A DNA stretch of 64,000 nucleotides, from positions 1,798,001 through 1,862,000 of the forward strand of contig CBDCSI010000001.1 of the NCBI GenBank assembly GCA_965221505.1. Direction: 5' to 3'. The DNA comes from CAZPXZ01 sp965221505 (lineage in GTDB: Bacteria; Pseudomonadota; Alphaproteobacteria; Rhodobacterales; CAZPXZ01). The notes below the pieces were generated by a model, which made no database searches, was not told the DNA's origin, and saw nothing but the letters and a program-made list of their open reading frames with translations. The position numbers and the translations under genes are program-made. Shown piece after piece: positions 1 through 8,662 of the stretch (position 1 is the stretch's first letter; each line of letters starts with the position of its first letter).

Positions 1-247
1 GCCGGAACTCGAGATCTATGCCGACGACGTGAAGTGTTCCCACGGCTCGACGACCGGTGCGCTGGATGCCGACGCGCTCTTCTACTTGCGCTCCCGCGGA
101 CTCGGAAAGTCGGAAGCCGAAGCGATTCTGGTCGCGGCCTTTCTGGAGGAGGCGCTCGAGGAAATTGCCGACCCGGCCGCGGCCGACGCCGTCCGTGCCG
201 TTTGCGCGGAGTGGATGAGACGACGGCAGGACGGGTCGGCCGGATAA
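1..247 (+). CDS. sufD: SufD, C-terminal fragment (Fe-S cluster scaffold subunit)
   Basis: Only the last 81 or so codons lie in the window; the frame is open from base 2 and ends with TAA. The visible part matches the conserved C-terminal region of SufB/SufD scaffold proteins: the LEIYADDVKCSHG stretch followed by LFYLRSRG. SufD pairs with SufB and the SufC ATPase in the cytosolic SUF complex that assembles Fe-S clusters. The SufD rather than SufB identity is inferred from the downstream context, two membrane proteins and then sufS, because SufB and SufD share this region. Confidence 0.88.
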   Translation, partial: PELEIYADDVKCSHGSTTGALDADALFYLRSRGLGKSEAEAILVAAFLEEALEEIADPAAADAVRAVCAEWMRRRQDGSAG

Positions 248-250
248 CCG

Positions 251-883
251 ATGCCGCAACGCATGACGCACGACCGACCGCGCGGCCTGATCGGCGACAT
301 GCGGCACGGATTCGGGGATCTGCGAGGCTCCACCCGCGAGCGTATCGCGCGGCATCCTCGACCGGGAGAGGTGTATGCCTGGCTCGCCGCCTCGGGACTG
401 CTGGTCTACGCGACCGACCTGATCGCCAAGGCTGCCGGAGCCAGGGCGGCGGGCGAGATTCCGTCCGGGATCGAACTTGCCGAGTGGACGACCGCGGCAA
501 TGTTGGGGTCCCTCGCGGTCCTCCCCGCGGCGGTCGCGGCGGCGGCTGTGCCTGTGTGGCTCCTCTTGCGCCACGGCTTCGGCGGCGGAGCCGGGTTCGG
601 GGAGACGGCCGTGGCGGCCGCCTGGGCCGCGCTGCTGGCGGCGCCGATCCTCGCCTTGGCGTCGCTATTGCAGGCCGGCAGTCATCTGGTCCAGGCGGAG
701 GCCTTCCCGAGAAAGCTGGCGGTCGGCGTCTTCGATGCCGCGGCGCTCGTCCTGGCCGCACGGATCTGGGCGCAATGCACGGCCGCCGCGCATGGGTTTC
801 GGACCGGCTGGCCGCTGTTCGGCGTCGCCGTGTCGCCGATCGTCGCCGGCTGGTGGATTGCAGGGATGTCGGAGGGATCATGA
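251..883 (+). CDS. Polytopic inner-membrane protein in the suf operon (Yip1-like)
   Basis: A 210-residue protein starting with ATG three bases after the sufD stop. Its TGA overlaps the ATG of the next gene (ATGA), so translation is probably coupled. About four to five hydrophobic segments are visible, roughly residues 40-60, 75-100, 115-140, 155-175 and 185-205, with many Ala and Leu and no catalytic motif. Yip1-family membrane genes are commonly seen in alphaproteobacterial suf operons, and the neighbouring gene is the better Yip1 match. Assignment of this one to that family is by position and topology only. No function is known to me. Confidence 0.7.
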   Translation: MPQRMTHDRPRGLIGDMRHGFGDLRGSTRERIARHPRPGEVYAWLAASGLLVYATDLIAKAAGARAAGEIPSGIELAEWTTAAMLGSLAVLPAAVAAAAVPVWLLLRHGFGGGAGFGETAVAAAWAALLAAPILALASLLQAGSHLVQAEAFPRKLAVGVFDAAALVLAARIWAQCTAAAHGFRTGWPLFGVAVSPIVAGWWIAGMSEGS

Positions 884-1458
884 ACGGCGTGATCGCGAAC
901 TTCGCCGAGGCGTATCTGCAGCCGAGGAATTCCGCCGTCCGGATCTTGCGACTCGCCCAGGGTTGGCCGACCGTCCTGCTGCTCGGTGCGCTCGCGTTCT
1001 CGCTTCAGTCGCTGCTGACCGGCCTCACCGAGGCCGCGCTCGGGCTCGGCGAGGTCCGGGAGTTCGGCGAAGAGTCGCAGTCCCCCCAGGCGATGTCGCC
1101 GGTCACGGTGATTCTCCTCCTGTTCGTGTTCGTCGGGTCGGTACTGGGGATCGGCAAGCTGTTCGGCGGAAGCGCGAGCCTTCGGGACGTCGTTGCGGTC
1201 CTGGCGTGGTTCGGGATCGTGACCTCGGTCCTGGTGCCCATCGAGATTCTCTGGATTCGGGAGTTCCAGTCCGAACGGGGCGCCACGCCGCTCATTGCCG
1301 TCGGCGTAGGACTGGAGTTCTATGCCCTGTGGATCCTGGCCAACTTCATCGCCGCCGCGCACGCGTTTCGAAGCGCTTTCTTCGTGCTTCTCGGAATCGT
1401 GGCGTTCCTGTTACTGTTCATGTTCCTCTTGCTCCCGTTCGTCCTGCAGGGAGTCTGA
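880..1458 (+). CDS. Yip1-family inner-membrane protein
   Basis: 192 residues starting at the ATG that overlaps the previous stop. The hydrophobic segments sit near residues 30-48, 70-92, 100-125, 135-160 and 163-190, matching the five-helix layout of Yip1 domain proteins (PF04893). A polar loop near residues 55-68 is rich in Glu and Ser. It lies between sufD and sufS, with only three bases before sufS, so it is co-transcribed with Fe-S assembly genes. A membrane role linked to SUF has not been shown as far as I know. Confidence 0.75.
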   Translation: MNGVIANFAEAYLQPRNSAVRILRLAQGWPTVLLLGALAFSLQSLLTGLTEAALGLGEVREFGEESQSPQAMSPVTVILLLFVFVGSVLGIGKLFGGSASLRDVVAVLAWFGIVTSVLVPIEILWIREFQSERGATPLIAVGVGLEFYALWILANFIAAAHAFRSAFFVLLGIVAFLLLFMFLLLPFVLQGV

Positions 1459-1461
1459 TCG

Positions 1462-2685
1462 ATGACCGGCTACGACGTCGACGCCGTTCGCGCGCAATTC
1501 CCGATCCTCGCCCGCACGGTCTACGGACGTCCCCTCGCATATCTCGACAACGGCGCCTCGGCGCAGAAGCCGCTCGCGGTGATCGATACGGTGGACCGCG
1601 TCTACCGAAACGAATACGCGAACGTTCACCGCGGGTTGCATTTCCTGTCCAACCGCGCGACGGAGGCGTACGAGGGCGTGCGCGGCAAGATCGCCCGGTT
1701 CCTGGGCGCGAGGGACGAGACAGAGATCGTCTACGTGCGCAGCACGACGGAAGCGATCAACCTCGTCGCTTCGTCCTATCTGGCGCCGAGACTCCGCGAG
1801 GGAGACGAGATCGTCCTCTCGGTGCTGGAACACCACGCCAATATCGTTCCGTGGCATTTTCTGCGCGAACGCCAGGGCGCGGTGCTGAAATGGGTGGACA
1901 TGCGGGAAGACGGGAGCCTGGATCCCGAAGCGGTCGAGAACGCGGTCGGCGAGCGGACGCGGCTCGTCGCGCTCACGCACATGTCAAATGTGCTGGGCAC
2001 GCGGGTCGACGTCGCCGACGTCGCGCGTCGGCTCCGTCCGCACGGAATTCCGCTCCTGGTGGACGGAAGCCAGGCGGCCGTTCATTCGGCCGTCGACGTT
2101 GCGGAGCTGGGGTGCGATTTCTATTGCATGACGGGTCACAAGTTGTACGGACCCACCGGTTCGGGAGCGCTCTTCGCCCGGCGCGAACTCCAGGAAGAGA
2201 TGCGGCCGTTCCTCGGCGGCGGCGACATGATCCGGGAAGTCCGTCGCGAAGGCATTTCGTACGCCGATCCGCCGTTGCGCTTCGAGGCGGGCACGCCGAA
2301 CATCGTGCAGACGATCGGACTGGGGGCGGCGATCGATTTCGTCCAGTCGGTCGGAATGCCCGCGATCGAGGCGCACGAGCGCGAACTCGCGTCCCGCGCG
2401 GACGAAACCCTCCGGTCCATGAAAGGCGTCACCGTCTACGGGTCGAGCCCGGACCGGGGCGCGATTTTTTCCTTCAACGTCGACGGCGCCCATCCGCACG
2501 ACGTGTCCACCGTCATCGACCGGAAGGGCGTGGCGGTGCGCGCCGGCCACCATTGCGCGCAACCGCTCATGGAGCGGCTCGGCACGACGGCCACCTGCCG
2601 CGCGTCCTTCGGCCTGTACAACACGGTCGAGGAAGTGGACGCGCTTGCCGAATCCCTGCGGGCCGCGCGCCGGCTCCTCGCGTAG
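1462..2685 (+). CDS. sufS: SufS cysteine desulfurase
   Basis: A 407-residue PLP-dependent group II cysteine desulfurase that supplies persulfide sulfur to the SUF scaffold. Visible hallmarks are LDNGASAQKP near the N-terminus, EHHANIVPW, the PLP-binding Lys227 in TGHKLYGPTG, and the catalytic Cys365 in RAGHHCAQP, the SufS-type active-site loop. Length is normal for SufS (about 405-420). It closes the SUF run, following the Yip1-like gene by three bases, and converges on the penicillin acylase gene, whose stop is nine bases away on the other strand. No sufE or sufT is seen in the window. Confidence 0.97.
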   Translation: MTGYDVDAVRAQFPILARTVYGRPLAYLDNGASAQKPLAVIDTVDRVYRNEYANVHRGLHFLSNRATEAYEGVRGKIARFLGARDETEIVYVRSTTEAINLVASSYLAPRLREGDEIVLSVLEHHANIVPWHFLRERQGAVLKWVDMREDGSLDPEAVENAVGERTRLVALTHMSNVLGTRVDVADVARRLRPHGIPLLVDGSQAAVHSAVDVAELGCDFYCMTGHKLYGPTGSGALFARRELQEEMRPFLGGGDMIREVRREGISYADPPLRFEAGTPNIVQTIGLGAAIDFVQSVGMPAIEAHERELASRADETLRSMKGVTVYGSSPDRGAIFSFNVDGAHPHDVSTVIDRKGVAVRAGHHCAQPLMERLGTTATCRASFGLYNTVEEVDALAESLRAARRLLA

Positions 2686-2694
2686 CGGACCGGC

Positions 2695-5508
2695 TCATCC
2701 GCCCTCCGGCGTCAGGTACAGCGTGCCGGCCGTTCGCTTGATGTCTTTCGGAAGCGGCGTCTGCATGGGAAGGTACTCGTTGTCCTTCCAGAGTTGGGTC
2801 AAGTCGTCGTAGTGCCGCGAGAGGAAGTGGCCGCTTTGCCCGGTCGCCACGATGAAGCGCGAACGATCGGGGTTGGCGAGGTCGTACACCGCTCGGTAGC
2901 CGGCGCCGGATATCGCCGCATAGGGCGACTCGCCCGTCCCCGAATAGCTCGCGCGGGAAAGGGTATATCCGCTCCCGCCTAGTTCGTGCCGGATGTTGAA
3001 CAGCGTGCCCGCCGGCCCCGAAAACCCGAGCGGCACGTGCCGATGCAGGGCTTCGTGGGCGCGCCCCCAGGACCACGCCTCGATCTGGCTGCCGTAATCG
3101 TCGACCAACTCCCTGAGCGCCGCATCCAGCGCCTGGAGAGCGACGTACCTGCAGGACTCGGCGTTCGCGGTCGCCTGGTTGTCGCACCAGGGAGACTCCG
3201 CGCCTTCTTCCGCGAAGACGCGCTGCACGAACATGGGGCGGAACGGAACGCCGATGCCGGAATCCTCGCCGATCCAGTTGGCCACCAGAATGCGGGTCAG
3301 GTGCCTCATCCAGGCGACGAACACCAACGGCTCGCTGCGGGTCGCGTCCATGTCTCCGTTCCACCGTTGCAGCAGTTCCAGCGCGTCGCTCCGCAACCGG
3401 TGCGCGTCGGGACTCGGGACGTCGTGGAAGAGCAGAGTGTCCAGTAGTCTCGACAGCATGTCGAGAGCCACGTAGGAGACCGTATCCGACTGGATTCGGG
3501 AAAAGCTCTCCACGTTGTGGAAGTCCCGCTCGAGAAGCAGGTCCTGGAGCCGACGGATGCGGTACGGACTGGCCCAGTTGGTCGTGATGTGCCTGGGAAA
3601 CGGCTCGTCCGTCGTTCGGTTGTTGGCGTTGGCGACGAGGCCGCCCGGCGGGTCGACGCTCCTCGGAAGGGTATCGAAGGGAAGGTAGCCCACCCATTCG
3701 TTGTTGGCCTTCCAGCCGGACGAAGGCAGGCGGCCGCCCGTCTCGTGCGCGGGGTGCCGGAGCGGAACGCGACCGGCCACCAGGAGCGCGATGCCGTCCG
3801 CGTCGGCAAGCGTGACGTTGTGCGCCGGAGCCGCGAGATTGCGCAGCGCCCGGATGGCTTCCTCGACGCTTTGGGATCGCATCAGTTCGAGGCCGGCGAG
3901 CAGCGTCGGGTCTTCGTGCTCGAGCGCGGTCCAGCGTATCGAGGCGATGTTGCCTGCCGGAACGGCGGCGGCGACGCCGTACAAGTCCGGCGGCAAAACG
4001 GGACCGTGATGGGTGGCCCGCACCGTCTGAAGGAGCGGTTCGCTTTCCCCCCGGACATAGATCCGTTCGGTTCGAACCCGCAGCGGCGCGAATCCGCCCC
4101 GGATTCGGTAGAGGTTCGGGGCGGTCGCGTCCACGTCGTTGTAGTAGACGTCCTGGTCGTCGACATAGGCGCTGGTCAGACCCCAGCTCACATGCGCGTT
4201 TCTGCCGACGACGACGAACGGCAGGCCGGGAATGGTCGCTCCGATCGCGTCGTAGTCCCGGAAGCGCAGCCGCGCGAGATACCAGAGACCGGGAGCGCTG
4301 AAGCCGAGATGGGGGTCGTTGGCCAGCAGCGGCTTCTGACTCGTCGAACGGATGCCGCCCGCAGCCCAGGCGTTGGAGCCGCCGCGGCGGAGCGGGTCGA
4401 GCCAGGGCGCGCTGCCGGGGTCGGGCGGCGCGGCCGGCTCCTCGGGGGCGTTCTCGAATGGCGGCTCGTCCTCGGGCGCCGGAGTCGGGGCGTCGTCGGC
4501 AGGCGCGGGCGCGGCGGAGCCGGCCGGGGCTCCCTGGTCGACCGGCGCGGACGCGGGCGGCGGGTCCGCGTCCGGCACCGATCCGACCGCCCCCGTGTCC
4601 GGCGCCGCATTCGTGTCCGGCGCCGCATTCGTGTCCGGAGCCGGTTGGGCGTCGTCGTCGGCGGGCGTATCGGCAGGTTCCCCGGTACGGGCGCCTTGCG
4701 CAATGTCCTGGGTGCCGACGTCTGCCGGAGGAGACTCCGCTGCGGGAGCGGGGAGCAAAGCGTCCGGCATCGGCCAGTAGTTCTCGGGCGGGGGCGCGCT
4801 GCCGGGCGCCAGGACCGCAGAATCGGGGTAGGGACCGTAGAGCGCGTCCAGCAATTCGCCCGGCAGCAGGGCCGCGAACCTCCCGTGCTCCAATTCGCGC
4901 TGGGCGTCGGCGGAAAGCCGAACCGAGAGTAGCTTGACGATGCCGAGGGAGTCTGCCGGCTTCCAGCGCTCGATCGCTCCGGTCGAGTAGAGGAAGAACT
5001 CCGGCGCGCCCCGACCCGTCGGCTCCGTCGCGAGCCGTTCGAGAAACGCGTTTACGCCGTTCGAATAGGCGTCCAGAACCCTTCGCGCCTCGGGGGGAAG
5101 CGACAGCAGGTTGCGTTGCGCCACCCTGTAGAGCCCGAGGACGCGCATCCGGCGGTCGACGTTGACGCTACGGCTTCCGAATCGCTCCGACAGCCTTCCC
5201 TGAACGGTCGCCCGCGCCACGAGCATTTGCCAGAGGCGGTCCTGCGCGTGGGCGTAGCCGAGACCGAAGAACACGTCTTCGTCCGATTCGCCGAAGACGT
5301 GCGGCACAGCGTGCTCCGTCCGGACGATGCTGACGGGATGCTGCAAGCCCCGGACAGCCCGCGTGTCGTCGTAGTCGGGAACCGACTCGAGGGCCAGACT
5401 GTAGGCGATGCCGACGACGATCGCCGCCAGGACCAGAACCAGCACCGCGCCCAGAGCCAACGCGCGCAGCGCGGCCGGCAACAGCGATTCCTGCCTGTCG
5501 ATGAACAT
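2695..5508 (-). CDS. Penicillin acylase family (S45) N-terminal-nucleophile hydrolase
   Basis: A 937-residue precursor of an Ntn amidohydrolase that cleaves itself into alpha and beta chains. Residues about 15-38 form an N-terminal signal or membrane anchor, so it is exported or membrane-tethered. The nucleophile is Ser378 in RRGGSNAW, preceded by the Gly required for autocleavage and followed by NDPHLGFSAPG. The alpha chain carries FGLGYAHAQDRLWQM, typical of the family. Unusually, residues about 253-375, just before the cleavage point, form a long Pro/Ala/Asp/Glu-rich low-complexity segment. Natural substrates may be acyl-amides such as acyl-homoserine lactones or beta-lactams; the sequence does not decide. 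It is the only gene on its strand here, and the divergent region upstream is about 0.5 kb. Confidence 0.9.
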   Translation of the reverse strand: MFIDRQESLLPAALRALALGAVLVLVLAAIVVGIAYSLALESVPDYDDTRAVRGLQHPVSIVRTEHAVPHVFGESDEDVFFGLGYAHAQDRLWQMLVARATVQGRLSERFGSRSVNVDRRMRVLGLYRVAQRNLLSLPPEARRVLDAYSNGVNAFLERLATEPTGRGAPEFFLYSTGAIERWKPADSLGIVKLLSVRLSADAQRELEHGRFAALLPGELLDALYGPYPDSAVLAPGSAPPPENYWPMPDALLPAPAAESPPADVGTQDIAQGARTGEPADTPADDDAQPAPDTNAAPDTNAAPDTGAVGSVPDADPPPASAPVDQGAPAGSAAPAPADDAPTPAPEDEPPFENAPEEPAAPPDPGSAPWLDPLRRGGSNAWAAGGIRSTSQKPLLANDPHLGFSAPGLWYLARLRFRDYDAIGATIPGLPFVVVGRNAHVSWGLTSAYVDDQDVYYNDVDATAPNLYRIRGGFAPLRVRTERIYVRGESEPLLQTVRATHHGPVLPPDLYGVAAAVPAGNIASIRWTALEHEDPTLLAGLELMRSQSVEEAIRALRNLAAPAHNVTLADADGIALLVAGRVPLRHPAHETGGRLPSSGWKANNEWVGYLPFDTLPRSVDPPGGLVANANNRTTDEPFPRHITTNWASPYRIRRLQDLLLERDFHNVESFSRIQSDTVSYVALDMLSRLLDTLLFHDVPSPDAHRLRSDALELLQRWNGDMDATRSEPLVFVAWMRHLTRILVANWIGEDSGIGVPFRPMFVQRVFAEEGAESPWCDNQATANAESCRYVALQALDAALRELVDDYGSQIEAWSWGRAHEALHRHVPLGFSGPAGTLFNIRHELGGSGYTLSRASYSGTGESPYAAISGAGYRAVYDLANPDRSRFIVATGQSGHFLSRHYDDLTQLWKDNEYLPMQTPLPKDIKRTAGTLYLTPEGG
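4595..4638. repeat. 18-bp tandem repeat in the penicillin acylase spacer
   Basis: Two identical 18-base units (4595-4612 and 4613-4630) and a partial third encode APDTNA-type hexapeptides inside the low-complexity spacer of the penicillin acylase precursor. Because the unit is a multiple of three, copy-number change would keep the frame. Confidence 0.85.
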
Positions 5509-6029
5509 CGGGCGGACCCCCGTGTCGACTGCGTGCGCAACCTTCGGTCATGCGCGCGCAGACTCGGGTGCGCCGATGCCGGTTGTCTCGTAGATGGCGG
5601 AGCGCCGGGATGACGGGCTGTGTTCGTCCAGTGTATCCGCTTCCGCCGCCTGCTGCGAGCCGAACCGTGCCGCCACCGGGCGTTCGGAATCTCTGCTCCG
5701 ATCCGCGACGGACGGACGCGAATCGCCGGCCGCTCCCGTGAGGCCTCGAATCTGCGCCCGGATCCGTCGCCGGCTGGCCGAAGCGACCGCCGCCCCGGAG
5801 GCGGGGTCCGCGGCATGACGCGCCCCATTCCGCGGATCGCCCTATTCCGGCCGAAAATCCGGCTTGACGGCTTTTCGCCGCGGCCTCGGCTCCGACCCCG
5901 GCGCCGCGAGCGGGACGCGCCGAAATACCGCCGCGTCGGCAATCGCTCGCGGTTGCCTCCCTCGTCCGAAATTAGGGTAGACTCCTGTTCGGCGAAAGCC
6001 GAGGGCATGAATTGGGCCGGAGGACGGAT
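5509..6029. other. Divergent intergenic region, no gene seen
   Basis: 521 bases between the penicillin acylase start and the hydroxyacid dehydrogenase start. Frames here give Arg-rich translations without family signatures. It must hold the promoters of both divergent genes. An AT-richer patch around 5965-5990 is a possible promoter for the plus-strand gene, but no convincing -35/-10 pair was found. Confidence 0.6.
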
Positions 6030-6914
6030 ATGGCCAAAATCGCGTTTCTGGGACTTGGCGTCATGGGATTTCCGATGGCAGGACACCTGTCAGCGGCCGG
6101 CCATGACGTTCGCGTATACAACCGGACCGCGAGCAAGGCCGATCGGTGGGTGGCGCAGTACGGCGGCGCGCGAGCCGATACGCCGCGCGAAGCGGCGGCC
6201 GGGCGCGAATTCGTGATGGCCTGCGTCGGCAACGACGACGACGTGAGGGCCGTCACCCTGGGCGAACGGGGCGCGTTCGCGGGGATGGAGAACGGCGCCG
6301 TGTTCGTGGACCACACGACGGCGTCCGCGGAACTGGCCCGCGAACTCGCGGCTGCGGCGCGCGAGCGGGGGCTCGGATTCGTAGACGCTCCGGTATCGGG
6401 CGGGCAAGCCGGCGCCGAGAACGGCGTACTGACCGTCATGTGCGGCGGCGACGCGGCGCAGTACGAGAAAGCCGAGCCGATCGTCGCTGCCTATGCCCGG
6501 CAATGCCGGCTCCTTGGAGAGAGCGGCGCCGGACAGCTCGCCAAGATGGTGAACCAGATCTGCATCGCGGGACTGGTCCAGGGTCTTGCGGAAGGGCTGA
6601 ATTTCGCCCGGTCGGCGGGCCTCGACGGGCATGCGGTCGCCGAGGTGATCAGCAAGGGGGCTGCGGGTTCCTGGCAGATGGAAAACCGGTATGCGACCAT
6701 GCTCGCCGGCGAGTTCGACTTCGGGTTCGCCGTGAACTGGATGCGGAAGGACCTCGGCATCTGCCTCCAGGAGGCGGCCCGCAACGGGGCCAGGCTCCCC
6801 GTGACGGCACTGGTCGACCAATTCTACGGGGAAGTTCAGGATATGGGTGGCGGTAGATGGGACACCTCAAGTCTGATCGCTCGACTGCAGGCGGCTTCCC
6901 GTATCCGAGACTGA
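6030..6914 (+). CDS. NAD(P)-dependent beta-hydroxyacid dehydrogenase (HIBADH family)
   Basis: 294 residues from ATG 6030, chosen over TTG 6012 because GGAGGA lies six bases upstream and the protein then begins directly at the Rossmann strand. The nucleotide-binding FLGLGVMGFPMAGHL motif is at residues about 5-19, the substrate-binding DAPVSGG near 120, and the catalytic Lys in GQLAKMVNQ near 170. This family oxidises 3-hydroxyisobutyrate, tartronate semialdehyde and related short hydroxyacids; the substrate cannot be read from sequence. It overlaps the following HTH gene by 58 bases and heads the plus-strand run. A second, more distant homologue lies at 56973-57944. Confidence 0.9.
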   Translation: MAKIAFLGLGVMGFPMAGHLSAAGHDVRVYNRTASKADRWVAQYGGARADTPREAAAGREFVMACVGNDDDVRAVTLGERGAFAGMENGAVFVDHTTASAELARELAAAARERGLGFVDAPVSGGQAGAENGVLTVMCGGDAAQYEKAEPIVAAYARQCRLLGESGAGQLAKMVNQICIAGLVQGLAEGLNFARSAGLDGHAVAEVISKGAAGSWQMENRYATMLAGEFDFGFAVNWMRKDLGICLQEAARNGARLPVTALVDQFYGEVQDMGGGRWDTSSLIARLQAASRIRD

Positions 6915-7465
6915 CGCTGCCCGGGCGCACGGGGAGCCGTCCGTTCTCCGGCACGCCCGACGACGCCATCCTCGACTATGGCGTTCCGCCGGCCAGCGCG
7001 GAACTTCGCGGCGCGCGGCTGTCGCAGGGACTGACGCTCGACCAGGCTTCCGAACGGTACCGGATTCCGATCGAGCATATCCACGGGATGGAACGGGCCG
7101 ACCTCAGCGGTCTCCCGGGCCAGGCCTATCTGGACGGCTTCATCCGTTCCTACGCGAAGCAGCTGGACGCCGAGCGCATCCATGGTCACGACCCGGAGTG
7201 GTACGTTCGGCAACTGAAGCAGGAATTCGCCCGAAGCGAGTATTTCGTGCGACCGTCGGGGGCTCTGGAGTCGCCCGGAGACGATCGACTGAGAGTCGGC
7301 CTGATCCGGTCGGCGATCGTTGCGGCCTGCCTGCTGCTGGCCGTGTCGGCCGCGTTCGGCGCATGGTATGCTTACGAGGCGGTCCAGTACGTCGAGATCA
7401 TCGACGCCGCACCCGGAGACCGCCCCGCCGCTTCGCCCATCGCGGCATTCGCGGACGGAAGGTAG
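6857..7465 (+). CDS. RodZ-like helix-turn-helix membrane protein
   Basis: 202 residues: a disordered N-terminus, a Cro/RodZ-type HTH domain around residues 48-110 (ELRGARLSQGLTLDQASERY, then YLDGFIRSYAKQL), and one transmembrane helix near 153-175. It resembles the N-terminal half of RodZ, the MreB-binding cell-shape protein, but stops soon after the membrane helix and has no large periplasmic domain. Alphaproteobacteria often carry such an HTH protein directly upstream of ispG, as here (60-base gap). The start overlaps the end of the upstream dehydrogenase gene, and I see no better downstream start. Confidence 0.75.
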   Translation: MGHLKSDRSTAGGFPYPRLTLPGRTGSRPFSGTPDDAILDYGVPPASAELRGARLSQGLTLDQASERYRIPIEHIHGMERADLSGLPGQAYLDGFIRSYAKQLDAERIHGHDPEWYVRQLKQEFARSEYFVRPSGALESPGDDRLRVGLIRSAIVAACLLLAVSAAFGAWYAYEAVQYVEIIDAAPGDRPAASPIAAFADGR

Positions 7466-7525
7466 TCGACGCCCGCTCCGTTTCGGCCACGGGGGCCGAA
7501 ACCCGGGCGATGGAAACCGAGACTC

Positions 7526-8662
7526 ATGTCGATCCGACCCTGGCGGGACATCCGTCGTCGCGACAGCGCACCGATACGGGTCGGAGGCGTGCAGGTCGGC
7601 GGCGGCGCACCGGTGTCCGTGCAGACGATGACCAACACGCCCACCAGCGACGTCGGCGCCACCCTGGCGCAAATCGGGCGCTGTGCCGAGGCCGGCGCCG
7701 ACATCGTCCGAGTGTCCTGCCCGGACGAGGCGTCGACCCGCGCGCTGCGCGAGATTGCGCGGGAGAGTCCCGTGCCGATCGTCGCCGACATTCACTTCCA
7801 TTACCGGCGGGCGATCGAAGCCGCTGAGGCCGGCGCCGCATGCCTGCGAATCAATCCGGGAAACATCGGCGCGCGCCAGCGGATTCTCGAGGTGATCCGG
7901 GCGGCGCGGGATCACGGCTGCAGCATGCGCATCGGCGTGAACGGCGGCTCGCTCGAGAGGGACCTGCTGGAACAATACCGGGAGCCTTGTCCGGAGGCGC
8001 TCGTCGAGAGCGCGCTGCGGCATGCGAGCCTGCTGGAGGACGAGGACTACACGGAGTTCAAGATCAGCGTCAAGGCGTCCGACCCGCTGCTCGCGGTGGC
8101 GTCGTACCGGCGCCTCGCCACCCGGACAAGGCGCCCCCTTCATCTCGGCGTCACCGAAGCGGGCGCGCGGCGGCCGGGAACGGTCAAGAGCGCCTTCGGC
8201 ATCGGCATGCTCTTGCTGGAGGGGATCGGCGATACGCTGCGCGTATCCCTCAGCGACGAGCCGGAGGAAGAGGTTCGGGTCGGCTTCGAGATCCTGAAGG
8301 CGCTCGGCATTCGGCATCGGGGCGTCACCATCGTCGCCTGCCCGTCCTGCGCACGACAGGGAATCGACGTGATTCGCACGGTCGCCGTCCTGGAAGAACG
8401 GCTCGCTCACATACGCGCTCCGGTGACGCTGTCGCTGATCGGCTGCGTCGTGAACGGTCCGGGCGAGGCCCAGGAGACGGATGTGGGATTTACCGGCGGA
8501 GGCGCCGAATCCGGAATGGTCTACGTCCGCGGAGTTCCCGAGTTCAAGACGCGCAACGACCGGGTGGTCGACCGGCTGGTGCGACTCGTGGAGGCGAGGG
8601 CGGAGGAAATCGAGGCGGCGCGGGCGGCGCGGGTCGGCCGAAGCGAGACCGGTTCGTCATGA
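7526..8662 (+). CDS. ispG: IspG, (E)-4-hydroxy-3-methylbut-2-enyl-diphosphate synthase
   Basis: 378 residues. IspG converts MEcPP to HMBPP, the next-to-last step of the non-mevalonate isoprenoid pathway, using a [4Fe-4S] cluster. The N-terminal TIM-barrel motifs (VQTMTNTPT, ADIHFHYR, LRINPGNIG) are intact. Cluster ligands are Cys272 and Cys275 (CPSC) and Cys307 (IGCVVNGPGE). Length fits the short proteobacterial form. The stop overlaps the prfA start (ATGA), so the two are probably translationally coupled. Confidence 0.97.
   Translation: MSIRPWRDIRRRDSAPIRVGGVQVGGGAPVSVQTMTNTPTSDVGATLAQIGRCAEAGADIVRVSCPDEASTRALREIARESPVPIVADIHFHYRRAIEAAEAGAACLRINPGNIGARQRILEVIRAARDHGCSMRIGVNGGSLERDLLEQYREPCPEALVESALRHASLLEDEDYTEFKISVKASDPLLAVASYRRLATRTRRPLHLGVTEAGARRPGTVKSAFGIGMLLLEGIGDTLRVSLSDEPEEEVRVGFEILKALGIRHRGVTIVACPSCARQGIDVIRTVAVLEERLAHIRAPVTLSLIGCVVNGPGEAQETDVGFTGGGAESGMVYVRGVPEFKTRNDRVVDRLVRLVEARAEEIEAARAARVGRSETGSS

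Noticed and set aside
477..2741. A 754-codon plus-strand frame over the Yip1-like and sufS genes
   Set aside because: Highly Arg-rich shadow of sufS and its neighbours.
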